Positions 16,132 through 24,914 of a DNA stretch of 38,558 nt are shown piece after piece. Made by a program: the position numbers and the translations under genes. Under the pieces are notes generated by a model, which worked only from the letters and a program-made list of their open reading frames with translations, was not told the DNA's origin and did no database searches. The stretch spans positions 1 to 38,558 of the forward strand of contig JAQTZV010000019.1 of the NCBI GenBank assembly GCA_028687585.1. The letters are read 5' to 3'. The DNA comes from Desulfuromonadaceae bacterium. Its GTDB lineage: Bacteria > Desulfobacterota > Desulfuromonadia > Geobacterales > Pseudopelobacteraceae. How positions within the stretch are numbered: the stretch's first letter is position 1; the number at the start of each line of letters is the position of its first letter.

Positions 16132-17042
16132 GCCCCACCATTTCCGCTATCAGCCATGCCAAGTGCCCGGCGAATGTAACGTTGGGCCAGGTCCGGCCGG
16201 TTTGATGACAGCGCCAGGCGGCTAAGAAACAAAAGTGTTTCCCGGTCATTGGCGAGAGGGGCAAGATATTTTTCCGCCTCAGTCAGTGCATCGTTCAGCA
16301 GGTTTCCTGACTGGAGAGCCCGGACTCCTCCAATAAAATATTTTCGTTTTTCGTTGCCTGGTACTTTTCCCATGGTATGAAACTGAATCGCTGCAGCGCC
16401 ACGATAATCGCCTCTGGCTAACGCTGATTCTGCGGTCATCCCCTCAGGATTCTGCCTGTTCGCCACATCAATGCCCTGTTCAGCATTTTTTTGCAGCAAC
16501 GTTTCGAGGTGATGAAATGTTTCCGTGTCGCCCGCACTTTTGGCTTCCGCACAATAACGGCCAAGTTCTGCAGAAGATGCCCCGGACTGTACAAGATGTT
16601 CAACCTGCCGGGCGTACGCTTGCTGTGCTGCAGACCAGCGGCTATCTCCCGGTCGCAGCCTTTGCAACTGTTGGCGTCGCACTTCATAGCGGAGCGCCAG
16701 TACCGTCTGTAACTGTTGCGAAGAAAGATCCCCCTGCAACTGCTCCAATGCCTGCTGAGCCTTTTCGGGAAGCATGGCGGCCAGGTAGCTGCGAGCAAGG
16801 ATGAGCACCAGGTCGACATCGCCGATGCGTATTTTCACCAGAATTTCCAGATATTTCTGTTGAGCCGGGGTAGTGACTTCGGGAGCGGAAAGCAAAATGA
16901 GCAGATTTTTTTCCGGATAGAGCATCGTTAACAGCAACATCCCGGCGCCAATCAGCCCACATATGGCAAGTGGCGAGGCGAAACGCTCCCGCTGCCGTGG
17001 CGGCGGATTGGCAAGCCTATTTGCAAACCAGTTCGAGCTCAT
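16128..17042 (-). CDS. Membrane-anchored TPR protein, probable detached N-terminal part of PelB
   Basis: A 304-residue protein: a short basic N-terminus, one transmembrane helix (about 24-42, SPLAICGLIGAGMLLLTMLY) with no signal-peptidase site, then a helical TPR-like domain presumably in the periplasm. Examples of the TPR helices are MLPEKAQQALEQLQG, ESALARGDYRGAAAIQ and SRLALSSNRPDLAQRYIRRA. It lies between pelA (26-base overlap) and pelB (4-base ATGA overlap), so it is translated with them. Together, 304 + 940 residues equal roughly one Pseudomonas PelB, whose N-terminus is likewise a membrane helix followed by TPRs. This suggests a gene split rather than an unrelated addition. In Pseudomonas the PelB TPRs bind PelA, and this protein could hold PelA near the inner membrane. 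Confidence 0.85.
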   Translation of the reverse strand: MSSNWFANRLANPPPRQRERFASPLAICGLIGAGMLLLTMLYPEKNLLILLSAPEVTTPAQQKYLEILVKIRIGDVDLVLILARSYLAAMLPEKAQQALEQLQGDLSSQQLQTVLALRYEVRRQQLQRLRPGDSRWSAAQQAYARQVEHLVQSGASSAELGRYCAEAKSAGDTETFHHLETLLQKNAEQGIDVANRQNPEGMTAESALARGDYRGAAAIQFHTMGKVPGNEKRKYFIGGVRALQSGNLLNDALTEAEKYLAPLANDRETLLFLSRLALSSNRPDLAQRYIRRALGMADSGNGGA

Positions 17043-19791
17043 GTTTTCCCGTTAGCAGAGAGAATGACCGTTCTTTTCCTTCCTGAAAAAGGACCACCGG
17101 CTGACCGTTGACAATCAGACGGCATCCTGTGGCATTTCCAAAGCGAATTGAGCCGTCCGCCTGAGCGGCGACAGAGAGACGAAAGCCGTCAGTAGTCCAG
17201 TCAAAACTATTCACTTTTGCAGATGCAGCTGCAATCCAGGGGCGCTCCGGTGGCATGTCGGTCAACTGCAACACGGCATTTCCGCCAGGGGCAAGATGGA
17301 TATAGCGTTGATCGTAATGATCGGAAAACCCAATGACTCCACGGCTGACAGCAAAGTCGGGATAGCCGGCACGTATCGGCACGCGCAGCTCCCGCAGATC
17401 ACCGGCATTGCGTATCAGCCAGCTATCTCCGGTTCGGGCGATCACCGTTCGGTTAAAGTCCAGAACGTTATTGACATATTCGGAGGCGTATATCGGGAAC
17501 GGCATCTGTGCCAATACCGAGGTATACACCTGATCCAGTGCTTTCCATGATGCCGTCTTGGTCATTGAAAACACGTGGTAATAGATGTTGATTGGTTTCA
17601 AGCGACGTGGAGCATCGGTTAACCGATAGGTTTCAAGAACGCGACGATACCCGTAAAAAGGGGCGCTCCAGTGATTGGTATAGATATTTTCATTCTGATT
17701 CGGAGCAAACACCTGGAAATATCCATTTTTTTCAATTCCAAGCGGCGAAACCAGTGCAAATCCCCTGCTTGTTTCGGTTACTGCCGTGTAACCGCCATTG
17801 ATGGTTGCAACGCCCGCTCTACTGGCGGCTGCCAAGGCATCAGCGCCTGGCGTGCAATCACCTGACCACTGGAACAGGGAAACTTTTTTCCCCGGAGGCA
17901 GCAGATTTTGTTCAATAAATCGAATTGATCCAGGGATCTCATCATCAAGGCTGAACGTGTACCCTGGAATCGGCAGATACTGAACAGCATATTCTCTTCT
18001 CGCCACCTCAGAATTCTGCCAGTAAAACGGGTGAGAGAAACTGTGGCTGGCAGCCTCAACCCAGTGAAGCGCAAAAATGGCACGCGCTTCTTCCTGGAGA
18101 ATCGGCGCCGTATCCGGAAAAAGCCCATGATCGCCAAGCACGCTGGTTATGACGGAAAATGAGGTCGGTATGCGGTATTTTTTCAGAATCCGCTCACGTA
18201 ATTCGGTTGCGGCATATCCGCCGCCAACCCACTCGGCACGACTTTCAAAGCCGTCAGCATCAATATGAGTAAGCAGCAGCCTGACCCCGTTTTCCGTTGT
18301 GGTGTCGGGAACAGGCTGCAGCTGCAACTTGAGCGCCTTCCGAAAAAACTCAAACGGGTCAAGAATCCAGCGAGCGCCCTGATCACCTATCGCCGGCATT
18401 GTCACAAACGGCTCTAATGCATACCCTCCCCACGGCGTTATGACAATGGCATCGGACGTCTGCTTACCATCCGGAGAACCAATGGTAAGCAGCGACTCAC
18501 CGCTAGTTATCTTTAGCGGCACAAACTGGGCCGCAACCGGCTGTGACTCCTTTTCAAGTATTATGGCGGGATTGCGATAAACAACAGACAACTGCCTGGG
18601 TTGCGTTCGAGCGGTTCGATATTCCAAGCCCGGTAACTGACCCGCCAGCTCAGGTGAAAAGCCGAATCTACCCAGAAAAGCCACGGGAACGCCATGCTCT
18701 ATCTGGCGCTTGACCCAGTTTAACAGCACGTTTTTTGCGTCGGTGTGATCCGTATTTGGCCACACGACGATTCCGGCATATCGTCCTGCCACTATTCCTG
18801 CGGGAAGCGGCTGCGCCAGGTCATGCAATTCGACCTGATAGCCAAGATAATTGAGCGGCATAACCGCCAGACGGTGAAGGTTCGTGTAAATAGGATCCGG
18901 TCCCTCGTTGCCGTTGTAAAGACCGAGTATCTTACGCGGCGTTACCTCCACCGCACCAACCCCCAGAGAGCCGATATCCTTGTCAGTCACCCAGGGAATG
19001 CAGCCCAGTTCCTTGATCTTTGCCGCTGTCTCCCGTGAAAGCGCACGATTGCCAGGGGCAACGTAATCAATGCTGATCACCGGCAGCCCGCTTTTTTGCA
19101 CTTCGGCAAACCGGTTCAACAGCCACCGCCGATCCTGTTCCGCTACGACACCGTACCTGCCGGAAACCGGATCAACCGTCTGAAAAAGAGATTCGGCCGC
19201 CACGGCATAGACACCGTCCGTAACCTGTTCCAACACTTCGAAACCACGATTCAGAATAAGCCGAGCTTCCGGATGACGTTTTTTAATTTCGCGGATTGTT
19301 ATTACCAGACCCGCTTCCATCTCAGGATAACGATTCCTCTCTTTGACAAGATGATATGAATCAAGCGTATCTAAAAAAAATCCGCGGTAGCCTGCCTGCC
19401 AGAGGGGTTCCACAACAGTGTCCAGAAAAAAAGCCCGCCATTCCGGATTGCTTACATCTATCACCTTACTTTTCCAGGCGAGATTATCAGCAATAAGCCA
19501 ACGCGGGCTCATCTGTTTGTACCAGGCACGGCTTGGGTCGGCTTCTCCCACGCTAACATAAGCAAAGAGTTGACTATGGGGACTATTGTATATACCAGGT
19601 GAAATGCCGACCGTATCTGGGTCAACCACGACAAGATCAAAAGCTTTCAGTTCATCAAGCGGTGGTTTTGGGGCGTAGAAAAAGGCAATCGAGAAGGGAA
19701 CTGCAGATGATGATGATGCTGCTGCTGCCGACAGGCATTGAACCGCAAGAAGAGGGGCTATTAAAAACAGATATACAACAAAACGTGGCAT
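17017..19791 (-). CDS. pelA: PelA, bifunctional Pel hydrolase/deacetylase
   Basis: Periplasmic enzyme that partly deacetylates Pel and can hydrolyse it. The signal peptide ends near SAAAASSS. Numbered from the possible TTG two codons upstream: a GH114 glycosidase domain at about 35-285, with GFFLDTLDSYH (Asp143) and AVAAESLF (Glu202) as likely catalytic acids; a Rossmann/GATase-like domain at about 288-480 (VVWPNTDHTDAKN); a polysaccharide-deacetylase domain at about 505-780, with LLLTHIDADGF (His511, Asp513, Asp515) and SHSFSHPFYW (His585, His589) for metal and catalysis; and a C-terminal beta-sandwich. About 924 residues compares with 948 in Pseudomonas. ATG 19791 follows AAGG by about seven bases and is preferred to TTG 19797. 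The gene lies 17 bases behind the Crp/Fnr gene, so both are likely cotranscribed. Confidence 0.95.
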   Translation of the reverse strand: MPRFVVYLFLIAPLLAVQCLSAAAASSSSAVPFSIAFFYAPKPPLDELKAFDLVVVDPDTVGISPGIYNSPHSQLFAYVSVGEADPSRAWYKQMSPRWLIADNLAWKSKVIDVSNPEWRAFFLDTVVEPLWQAGYRGFFLDTLDSYHLVKERNRYPEMEAGLVITIREIKKRHPEARLILNRGFEVLEQVTDGVYAVAAESLFQTVDPVSGRYGVVAEQDRRWLLNRFAEVQKSGLPVISIDYVAPGNRALSRETAAKIKELGCIPWVTDKDIGSLGVGAVEVTPRKILGLYNGNEGPDPIYTNLHRLAVMPLNYLGYQVELHDLAQPLPAGIVAGRYAGIVVWPNTDHTDAKNVLLNWVKRQIEHGVPVAFLGRFGFSPELAGQLPGLEYRTARTQPRQLSVVYRNPAIILEKESQPVAAQFVPLKITSGESLLTIGSPDGKQTSDAIVITPWGGYALEPFVTMPAIGDQGARWILDPFEFFRKALKLQLQPVPDTTTENGVRLLLTHIDADGFESRAEWVGGGYAATELRERILKKYRIPTSFSVITSVLGDHGLFPDTAPILQEEARAIFALHWVEAASHSFSHPFYWQNSEVARREYAVQYLPIPGYTFSLDDEIPGSIRFIEQNLLPPGKKVSLFQWSGDCTPGADALAAASRAGVATINGGYTAVTETSRGFALVSPLGIEKNGYFQVFAPNQNENIYTNHWSAPFYGYRRVLETYRLTDAPRRLKPINIYYHVFSMTKTASWKALDQVYTSVLAQMPFPIYASEYVNNVLDFNRTVIARTGDSWLIRNAGDLRELRVPIRAGYPDFAVSRGVIGFSDHYDQRYIHLAPGGNAVLQLTDMPPERPWIAAASAKVNSFDWTTDGFRLSVAAQADGSIRFGNATGCRLIVNGQPVVLFQEGKERSFSLLTGKHELELVCK

Positions 19792-19808
19792 ACGCAACCT
19801 TATTGAAG

Positions 19809-20501
19809 CTACGTGTTATGTCGTTCGCACAGTTTTTCCAATTTTTCCATCTGATGCACTACCACCCGATTCCCCTGCACTTCAATTATACCCTCGTCCT
19901 TCAGTTTTTTGAACGTGCGGGAAATTGTTTCGCTGGCGGTTCCCAGACGGGAGGCCAGCTCACCTTTTTTTATCCCGAGATCAATATAGGTAATGCCGCC
20001 GAAACTGGTTGAGTTTTCTGCGGCTCGCCGTACGAGGAACGACGCCAGCCGCGACGTAACATCTGCAAAGGATAATTCCTCAATCTGGCGGGCAAACTGT
20101 CGCAGCATGAGTGAGAGCGAGACCACCAGATTAAGGGCAAAATTGGGGTTATGACTCATAAGATCCATGAAACCCTGTCGTGGCAGATAGAGCACCTCGC
20201 CGGACTCCATGGCTCGTGCTTCCGCCGGATATTTTCCATCGCCGAAAAACGCCGCCTCTGCAAATGTTTCGCGCGGCTTGACAAAATGAAGTACTTTTTC
20301 GCGCCCGTCTACAGACATCCGGCAGAGCTTGATACTTCCGGACAACAGAAGATAAAAACCGGTAGCCTCCTCCCCTTCGCTGAACAGGGTTTCCCCTTTT
20401 TTGAAGGTTCTACGCACGGTAATGGCAGCCAGCTCAGAAAGATCGGCCGTATTCAACCCGGAGAAGAGGAGCGGTTTTTTTAATTGTTCGACAAGTTCCA
20501 T
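19809..20501 (-). CDS. Crp/Fnr-family transcriptional regulator adjacent to pelA
   Basis: A 230-residue transcription factor with an N-terminal cyclic-nucleotide-type beta-roll (about 10-120, with KKGETLFSEGEEATGFYLLL and FAEAAFFGDGKYPAEARAM). A long dimerisation helix (about 125-155) and a C-terminal winged helix (KKGELASRLGTASETISRTF as the helix-turn-helix) follow. It has no N-terminal cysteine cluster, so it is not an Fnr-type oxygen sensor. The ligand cannot be told, and the beta-roll lacks a clear cAMP phosphate-binding RSA(T/A)-type signature. It ends 17 bases before pelA and is the first gene after the dyad at 20524-20629. The position makes it a candidate local regulator of the pel operon, which is an inference from placement only. 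Confidence 0.9.
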   Translation of the reverse strand: MELVEQLKKPLLFSGLNTADLSELAAITVRRTFKKGETLFSEGEEATGFYLLLSGSIKLCRMSVDGREKVLHFVKPRETFAEAAFFGDGKYPAEARAMESGEVLYLPRQGFMDLMSHNPNFALNLVVSLSLMLRQFARQIEELSFADVTSRLASFLVRRAAENSTSFGGITYIDLGIKKGELASRLGTASETISRTFKKLKDEGIIEVQGNRVVVHQMEKLEKLCERHNT

Positions 20502-20523
20502 GACAACCTAGTAAAAGCAATCT

Positions 20524-20629
20524 ACCACGGAGTCACAGAGACACGGAGAAAACCAACATCAAATACTTAGAGTCTTTGGGGTAAACCATAACAAGCCTCT
20601 GTCTTTGACCTTCTCCGTGTCTCCGTGGT
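20524..20629. repeat. Inverted repeat made of ACACGGAG-type words between tkt and the regulator
   Basis: The left arm (20524-20550) reads ACCACGGAG, then an 8-base insertion TCACAGAG, then ACACGGAGAA. The right arm (20611-20629, TTCTCCGTGTCTCCGTGGT) is the exact reverse complement of the left arm without that insertion. The loop is about 60 bases. It starts about 8 bases past the transketolase stop and ends about 23 bases before the regulator ATG on the minus strand. It could act as a transcript-folding or partial termination element separating tkt from the pel unit. Confidence 0.8.
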
Positions 20630-20636
20630 GAAAGAT

Positions 20637-22640
20637 TTATTTTTTCAAAAATGCTGCAATCCGCTCAGCTACCTGCGGGGCGGTGAAGCCGAACTGTTCG
20701 GCCAGGACTTTATCCGGCGCCGATGCACCGAAATGTTCAATACCGATAAACAGTCCGTCACACCCGATCAAACTTCCCCATGGCATGCCCCGACCGGCCT
20801 CAAAAGCCACGCGCGGTATACCGGCAGGGAGCATTTCGTTACGATACTCTGCAGGCTGGGCAAGGAAGGTCTCCAGGCAGGGAACCGACACAATACGGGC
20901 GGTGGTTCCCTGTGCAGCCAGCAATGCGGCTGCTTCCACCGCGACATGCACCTCAGAACCGCTCGCCATGATTACAACCGCAGGCACAGCGATCGGAGCT
21001 GAAACGGCATACCCCCCCCTGAGGGCGTCAGCCGGAGTAAACGAAACGGGACGGTCAATCACCGGCAATTTCTGACGAGTCAGTATCAGAGCGGTCGGCC
21101 CGGGATACCGGAGCGCCGCCTGCCAGGCGAGTGCGGTTTCAACGCCGTCAGCCGGGCGTATGACCTGCAGTCCGGGGATGAGACGAAGCGACGCAACATG
21201 TTCTATCGGCTGGTGCGTTGGGCCGTCTTCACCGACAAAAAATGAGTCGTGGGTAAAGATATAAATCGCCTGCTGTCCCATCAATGCTGACAGTCGCACT
21301 GCCGGCCGGCAGTAGTCGGCAAAGACCAGAAACGTAGCACCGTAAGGGATAAAACAGCCGTAAAGAGCCATGCCGTTGAGGACCGCCCCCATGGCATGTT
21401 CACGGATACCGAAGTGCAGGTTGCGTCCGGCGAAACTATCGGCCTGTACGGAAGCAGAGCCTTTGATATCACTGTTGTTTGACGGGGACAGATCGGCAGA
21501 ACCACCAACCAGGGATGGAATCAACGCCGCCACCTTCTGCAGCACCGTTCCAGATAGTGCACGGGTGGCGCCATCCTTACCGGCGACAGCCGCCAATAGC
21601 TCTTCAGTCAGATTCGCCGGCAGATGTTTGTGCCACATTTCATCCCATAACTTTGATTTTTCAGGATTGGACGCATGCCATGACTCAAAACCGCGCTGCC
21701 AGGAGGCATAGCGCAGCTTTAATTCGTCAACTCTCTGTTTACAGGTGGCCTGCACATCCTCCGGGACCTCAAACGGCGCTGCATCCCAGCCAAGATTTTT
21801 ACGGGTGGCGGCAATTTCGTCCGTGCCAAGCGGCGAACCGTGGGCACCGGATGACCCCTGCTTTGAAGGGCTTCCATACGCAATACAAGTAGTTGCGATG
21901 ACAATCGACGGTTTGCCGGTTTCAGCCTTGGCAGCGCCAATAGCTGCTACAATCTGGTCGTTATTGTGCCCATCGATCTTCTGCACATGCCAGCCACAGG
22001 CTATGAAACGCCCTTCTACATCCTCTGACCAGGCGAGATCGGTTTTTCCCTCGATGGTGATGCTGTTACTATCGTAAATATAGATCAGATTTCCGAGTTT
22101 GAGATGACCGGCTAATGCTGCCGCCTCGTAGCTGATACCTTCCTGAAGACAGCCGTCGCCGCACAGTGCGTAAATATAGTGGTTGATCGGCTTGAAATCG
22201 GGGGTATTAAATCGTTCAGCGGCCATGCGTGAAGCGAGACCCATGCCGACACCGTTGGCAAACCCCTGGCCCAGAGGACCGGTAGTCACTTCGACACCTA
22301 CCGTGTGACCGTATTCGGGGTGCCCGGGAGTCTTGCTTCCCCACTGACGGAAATTTTTGATCTCATCCATCGAAAGGTCATACCCGAACAGATGCAACAG
22401 TGAGTAGAGGAGCATTGACCCATGACCGGCTGAAAGAATGAAGCGATCCCGATTTGGCCAGCGCGGGTCGTCAGGGTTAAATACAAGAAAATTGCCCCAG
22501 AGAGCAACGGCACAATCTGCTGCCCCCATCGGTAGACCGGGGTGACCTGAATTTGCTCTGTCTACCGCCTCGGCAGAGATGATGCGGATGGCATCGGCGC
22601 AGCGCCGGGCCTTGTCAGCGGGGATCATGATGTGGTGCAT
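20637..22640 (-). CDS. tkt: Transketolase
   Basis: Thiamine-diphosphate enzyme of the non-oxidative pentose phosphate pathway, exchanging two-carbon units and yielding erythrose 4-phosphate and pentose phosphates. The full length of 667 residues is usual. N-terminal motifs are [50 protein letters not shown] and [20 protein letters not shown] (GDG...N ThDP/metal site). Later come [19 protein letters not shown] and [19 protein letters not shown] (pyrimidine domain, catalytic Glu). ATG 22640 has AAAGGA seven bases upstream. It lies 31 bases after thiL on the same strand. ThiL makes the cofactor of this enzyme, so the pairing is biochemically sensible. Confidence 0.97.
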   Translation of the reverse strand: MHHIMIPADKARRCADAIRIISAEAVDRANSGHPGLPMGAADCAVALWGNFLVFNPDDPRWPNRDRFILSAGHGSMLLYSLLHLFGYDLSMDEIKNFRQWGSKTPGHPEYGHTVGVEVTTGPLGQGFANGVGMGLASRMAAERFNTPDFKPINHYIYALCGDGCLQEGISYEAAALAGHLKLGNLIYIYDSNSITIEGKTDLAWSEDVEGRFIACGWHVQKIDGHNNDQIVAAIGAAKAETGKPSIVIATTCIAYGSPSKQGSSGAHGSPLGTDEIAATRKNLGWDAAPFEVPEDVQATCKQRVDELKLRYASWQRGFESWHASNPEKSKLWDEMWHKHLPANLTEELLAAVAGKDGATRALSGTVLQKVAALIPSLVGGSADLSPSNNSDIKGSASVQADSFAGRNLHFGIREHAMGAVLNGMALYGCFIPYGATFLVFADYCRPAVRLSALMGQQAIYIFTHDSFFVGEDGPTHQPIEHVASLRLIPGLQVIRPADGVETALAWQAALRYPGPTALILTRQKLPVIDRPVSFTPADALRGGYAVSAPIAVPAVVIMASGSEVHVAVEAAALLAAQGTTARIVSVPCLETFLAQPAEYRNEMLPAGIPRVAFEAGRGMPWGSLIGCDGLFIGIEHFGASAPDKVLAEQFGFTAPQVAERIAAFLKK

Positions 22641-22671
22641 GTAATTTCCTTTCGTCCAGCAAAAATGGGTA

Positions 22672-23721
22672 CTATATAAAGTGGTTAAACCCTTCCGTTA
22701 GAGCGGTAAACTGACTGCCGTCCCGATTGAGAACCGACACCCCGGAAAATTTTGTTACTATACCAATACGCGTCACCGCAATACCACACTTTTTCGCGCA
22801 ACCGACAATTTTTCCCCGATTGGAACGGTGAGCAGTAAAACAGATTTCGTAATCTTCTCCGCCGGAAAGGGCATAATGACAGGGGATAGCAGGGAGATGA
22901 GCCGTTTGTGAGCGGAACATGTCGGAAAGCGGGAGGTCAGCAATCAGGAGTGTTCCGCCGACCCCAGATATTTCGGCAATATGACCGAAATCGGCACGTA
23001 TACCGTCGCTGACATCGATCATGGCGGTTGCCAACCCAGCCTCAGCAAGAGCCAGGGCCACTGTCACGCGCGGTGTCGGATTGAGAATACGGGAAAGCAG
23101 TGCCTCTGGCACAGATTCGCCATTTTCAAGAAGACGTAACCCCAGCGCCGCATCACCAAGAGTGCCGCTCACCCAGATATCGTCATCCGGTTGAGCACCA
23201 GAGCGGCGGACAATTCGGTCAGGAAACTGCTCTCCCATGATGGTAACAGAAATCGTCACTCCGGAACGTGACGAGCAGGTATCGCCGCCGATCAGGGTAA
23301 CCCTGTTTTCTGAGGCACATTCCAGAAAACCACGCATAAAATCATCGATAAAATCAAGGGGGAGATCTGACGGCATCGCAACGGAGAGAAGCGCCCAGCG
23401 GGGTATGCCGCCCATGGCTGCAATATCTGAAATACTGACCGCCAACGATTTACGCCCGAGCGTGTACGGATCATGCCAGGCACGGCGAAAATGAACATTC
23501 TCCAGCAGCATGTCCGTGGAGGTCAGCAACCGCATACCGGGTGTATGCGCCGTAACTGCGGCATCATCACCAATACCGGTGATAACACTCTCATGGGGCG
23601 CCACCCGGGCAGTTATGCGGGAGATAAGACCGAATTCGCCAAGAGCGGCAACTGTATACTGGGTTGAAGTGGTCACAATTGAATCAATTCTTTGGTTTTT
23701 TATCTGTTGACAGCGCGCCAT
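22672..23721 (-). CDS. thiL: Thiamine-monophosphate kinase
   Basis: Phosphorylates thiamine monophosphate to the active cofactor thiamine diphosphate with ATP. Motifs of the PurM/ThiL fold in order: TGIGDDAAV (metal/ATP), [72 protein letters not shown], and [14 protein letters not shown] near the C-terminus. The start is uncertain. The open frame extends to 23844, inside the divergent promoter region. ATG 23721 (349 residues) and GTG 23676 (about 334 residues, [20 protein letters not shown]) are both plausible, and the family usually starts close to the GEFGLI segment. Neither has a strong ribosome site. It is divergent from the isomerase lipoprotein gene at 23858. Confidence 0.93.
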   Translation of the reverse strand: MARCQQIKNQRIDSIVTTSTQYTVAALGEFGLISRITARVAPHESVITGIGDDAAVTAHTPGMRLLTSTDMLLENVHFRRAWHDPYTLGRKSLAVSISDIAAMGGIPRWALLSVAMPSDLPLDFIDDFMRGFLECASENRVTLIGGDTCSSRSGVTISVTIMGEQFPDRIVRRSGAQPDDDIWVSGTLGDAALGLRLLENGESVPEALLSRILNPTPRVTVALALAEAGLATAMIDVSDGIRADFGHIAEISGVGGTLLIADLPLSDMFRSQTAHLPAIPCHYALSGGEDYEICFTAHRSNRGKIVGCAKKCGIAVTRIGIVTKFSGVSVLNRDGSQFTALTEGFNHFI

Positions 23722-23857
23722 TGTAACGCACCGGCCTCTAATGGCAAGTAAAAACCTTTGTCTTCCTATCGTGAAATAATGTTGCATGGAGTGGTGCAAT
23801 ATGCTATTTCTTACGAGTTTGCAAACACTTAAAATGACAATCAAAAAGGAGCGTTAC

Positions 23858-24811
23858 GTGAAATTCATTACCACGACAAAACTGTTTACAGCCACCCTTT
23901 GTGTGGCTGCGCTTATCGGATGCCAGGGCAGTTCAACTCCCGGCGGAGCGAACACAGAAGGAAAGAAAGAGGGCAAAGTACTGGCTGAGGTTAATAGCGG
24001 CAGTATCACTACGGGAGATTTTGAGCGCGAACTGAAGAATCTGCCTGAATATCTGAAAGCGATGGCCGACACCCCTCAAGGGCGTAAAGAGATGCTGGAC
24101 ACTATGGTCATTCGTGAGTTGATTCTCCAGCAGGCTTCCAAAGACGGCCTCGACAAGGGTGCGGAGATTGAGGAAAAACTTCAGGACCTCAAAAAACGTC
24201 TGATCGTAGAATCATTCCTCAAGAAAAGAGTTGAGGTTGAATCAAAGGTTTCAGATGAAGATATGAAGAAGTTCTACGAGCTGAACAAGGACAAATTCAA
24301 GTCTGGCGAACAGATCAAAGCCAGTCATATATTGGTGAAAACTGAAAAAGAAGCCAAAGATATCGCCGCCCAACTGAAAGCCGGTGGCAGTTTCGAAGAA
24401 CTGGCGAAGAAAAACTCCGTTGACTCCTCTTCTGTCAAAGGGGGCGATCTGGGTTGGTTCGGTAAGGGCAGCATGGTTCCGGCTTTCGAAAAAGCAGCCC
24501 TCGCACTCAAAGAGGGTCAGATTTCTGACGTCGTAAAATCAGACTTCGGCTTTCATATCATCAAACTGACCGGTAAACGCCCTGCCGGTATCCGCCCTTT
24601 TGAAGAAGTAAAAGATCAGATTAAGGGTGCGATCATGCCGACCAAACAACAGGAAGTTTTCCAGAAGATCAAGGAAGAGTTGAAAAAGACTGCAAAAATT
24701 ACGATTAAGGAAGATGTACTGAACAGTGTCGGCGGCAAGAAGGATGAACCGAAAACTGAAGAGAAGAAGCCTGCGGACGCTGCCACTCCGGCCGCTCCTG
24801 AAAAAAAATAG
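23858..24811 (+). CDS. Parvulin-type peptidyl-prolyl isomerase lipoprotein (PrsA/SurA-like)
   Basis: Periplasmic chaperone with a rotamase domain, likely helping envelope proteins fold. GTG 23858 follows AAAAAGGA at a good distance; the open frame extends further up but without a ribosome site. The signal peptide ends at the lipobox LIGC (Cys22). A SurA-N-like helical region occupies about 35-145. The parvulin domain (about 150-245) has KASHILVKTEKEAKDIA, GGDLGWFGKGSMVPAFEKA and DVVKSDFGFHIIKLTGKRP. The C-terminal tail is Lys/Glu/Pro/Ala-rich (KKDEPKTEEKKPADAAT). A related gene follows 103 bases downstream beyond a hairpin, suggesting an ancient duplication. Confidence 0.92.
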   Translation: MKFITTTKLFTATLCVAALIGCQGSSTPGGANTEGKKEGKVLAEVNSGSITTGDFERELKNLPEYLKAMADTPQGRKEMLDTMVIRELILQQASKDGLDKGAEIEEKLQDLKKRLIVESFLKKRVEVESKVSDEDMKKFYELNKDKFKSGEQIKASHILVKTEKEAKDIAAQLKAGGSFEELAKKNSVDSSSVKGGDLGWFGKGSMVPAFEKAALALKEGQISDVVKSDFGFHIIKLTGKRPAGIRPFEEVKDQIKGAIMPTKQQEVFQKIKEELKKTAKITIKEDVLNSVGGKKDEPKTEEKKPADAATPAAPEKK

Positions 24812-24849
24812 TGCCCCGCTAACCTTATTCTGGAAGGCATAACAATTTG

Positions 24850-24889
24850 AACCGGAAGTGCGGGAGTATCTCCCCCTTCCGGTTTTGAT
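24850..24889 (+). terminator. Hairpin with short T-tract between the two isomerase genes
   Basis: AACCGGAAG (24850-24858) pairs with CTTCCGGTT (24876-24884), and an inner GGGAG/CTCCC stem closes a four-base loop. TTTTGAT follows. It lies 39 bases after the first stop and 25 bases before the next start, so it may act as a partial terminator that lowers expression of the second gene. Confidence 0.7.
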
Positions 24890-24914
24890 ATCTGACGATG
24901 AAGCGAGTTCAACT

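Noticed and set aside
23722..23844. Extended thiL N-terminus up to 23844
   Set aside because: The extra residues do not resemble ThiL and run through the divergent promoter region of the isomerase gene.
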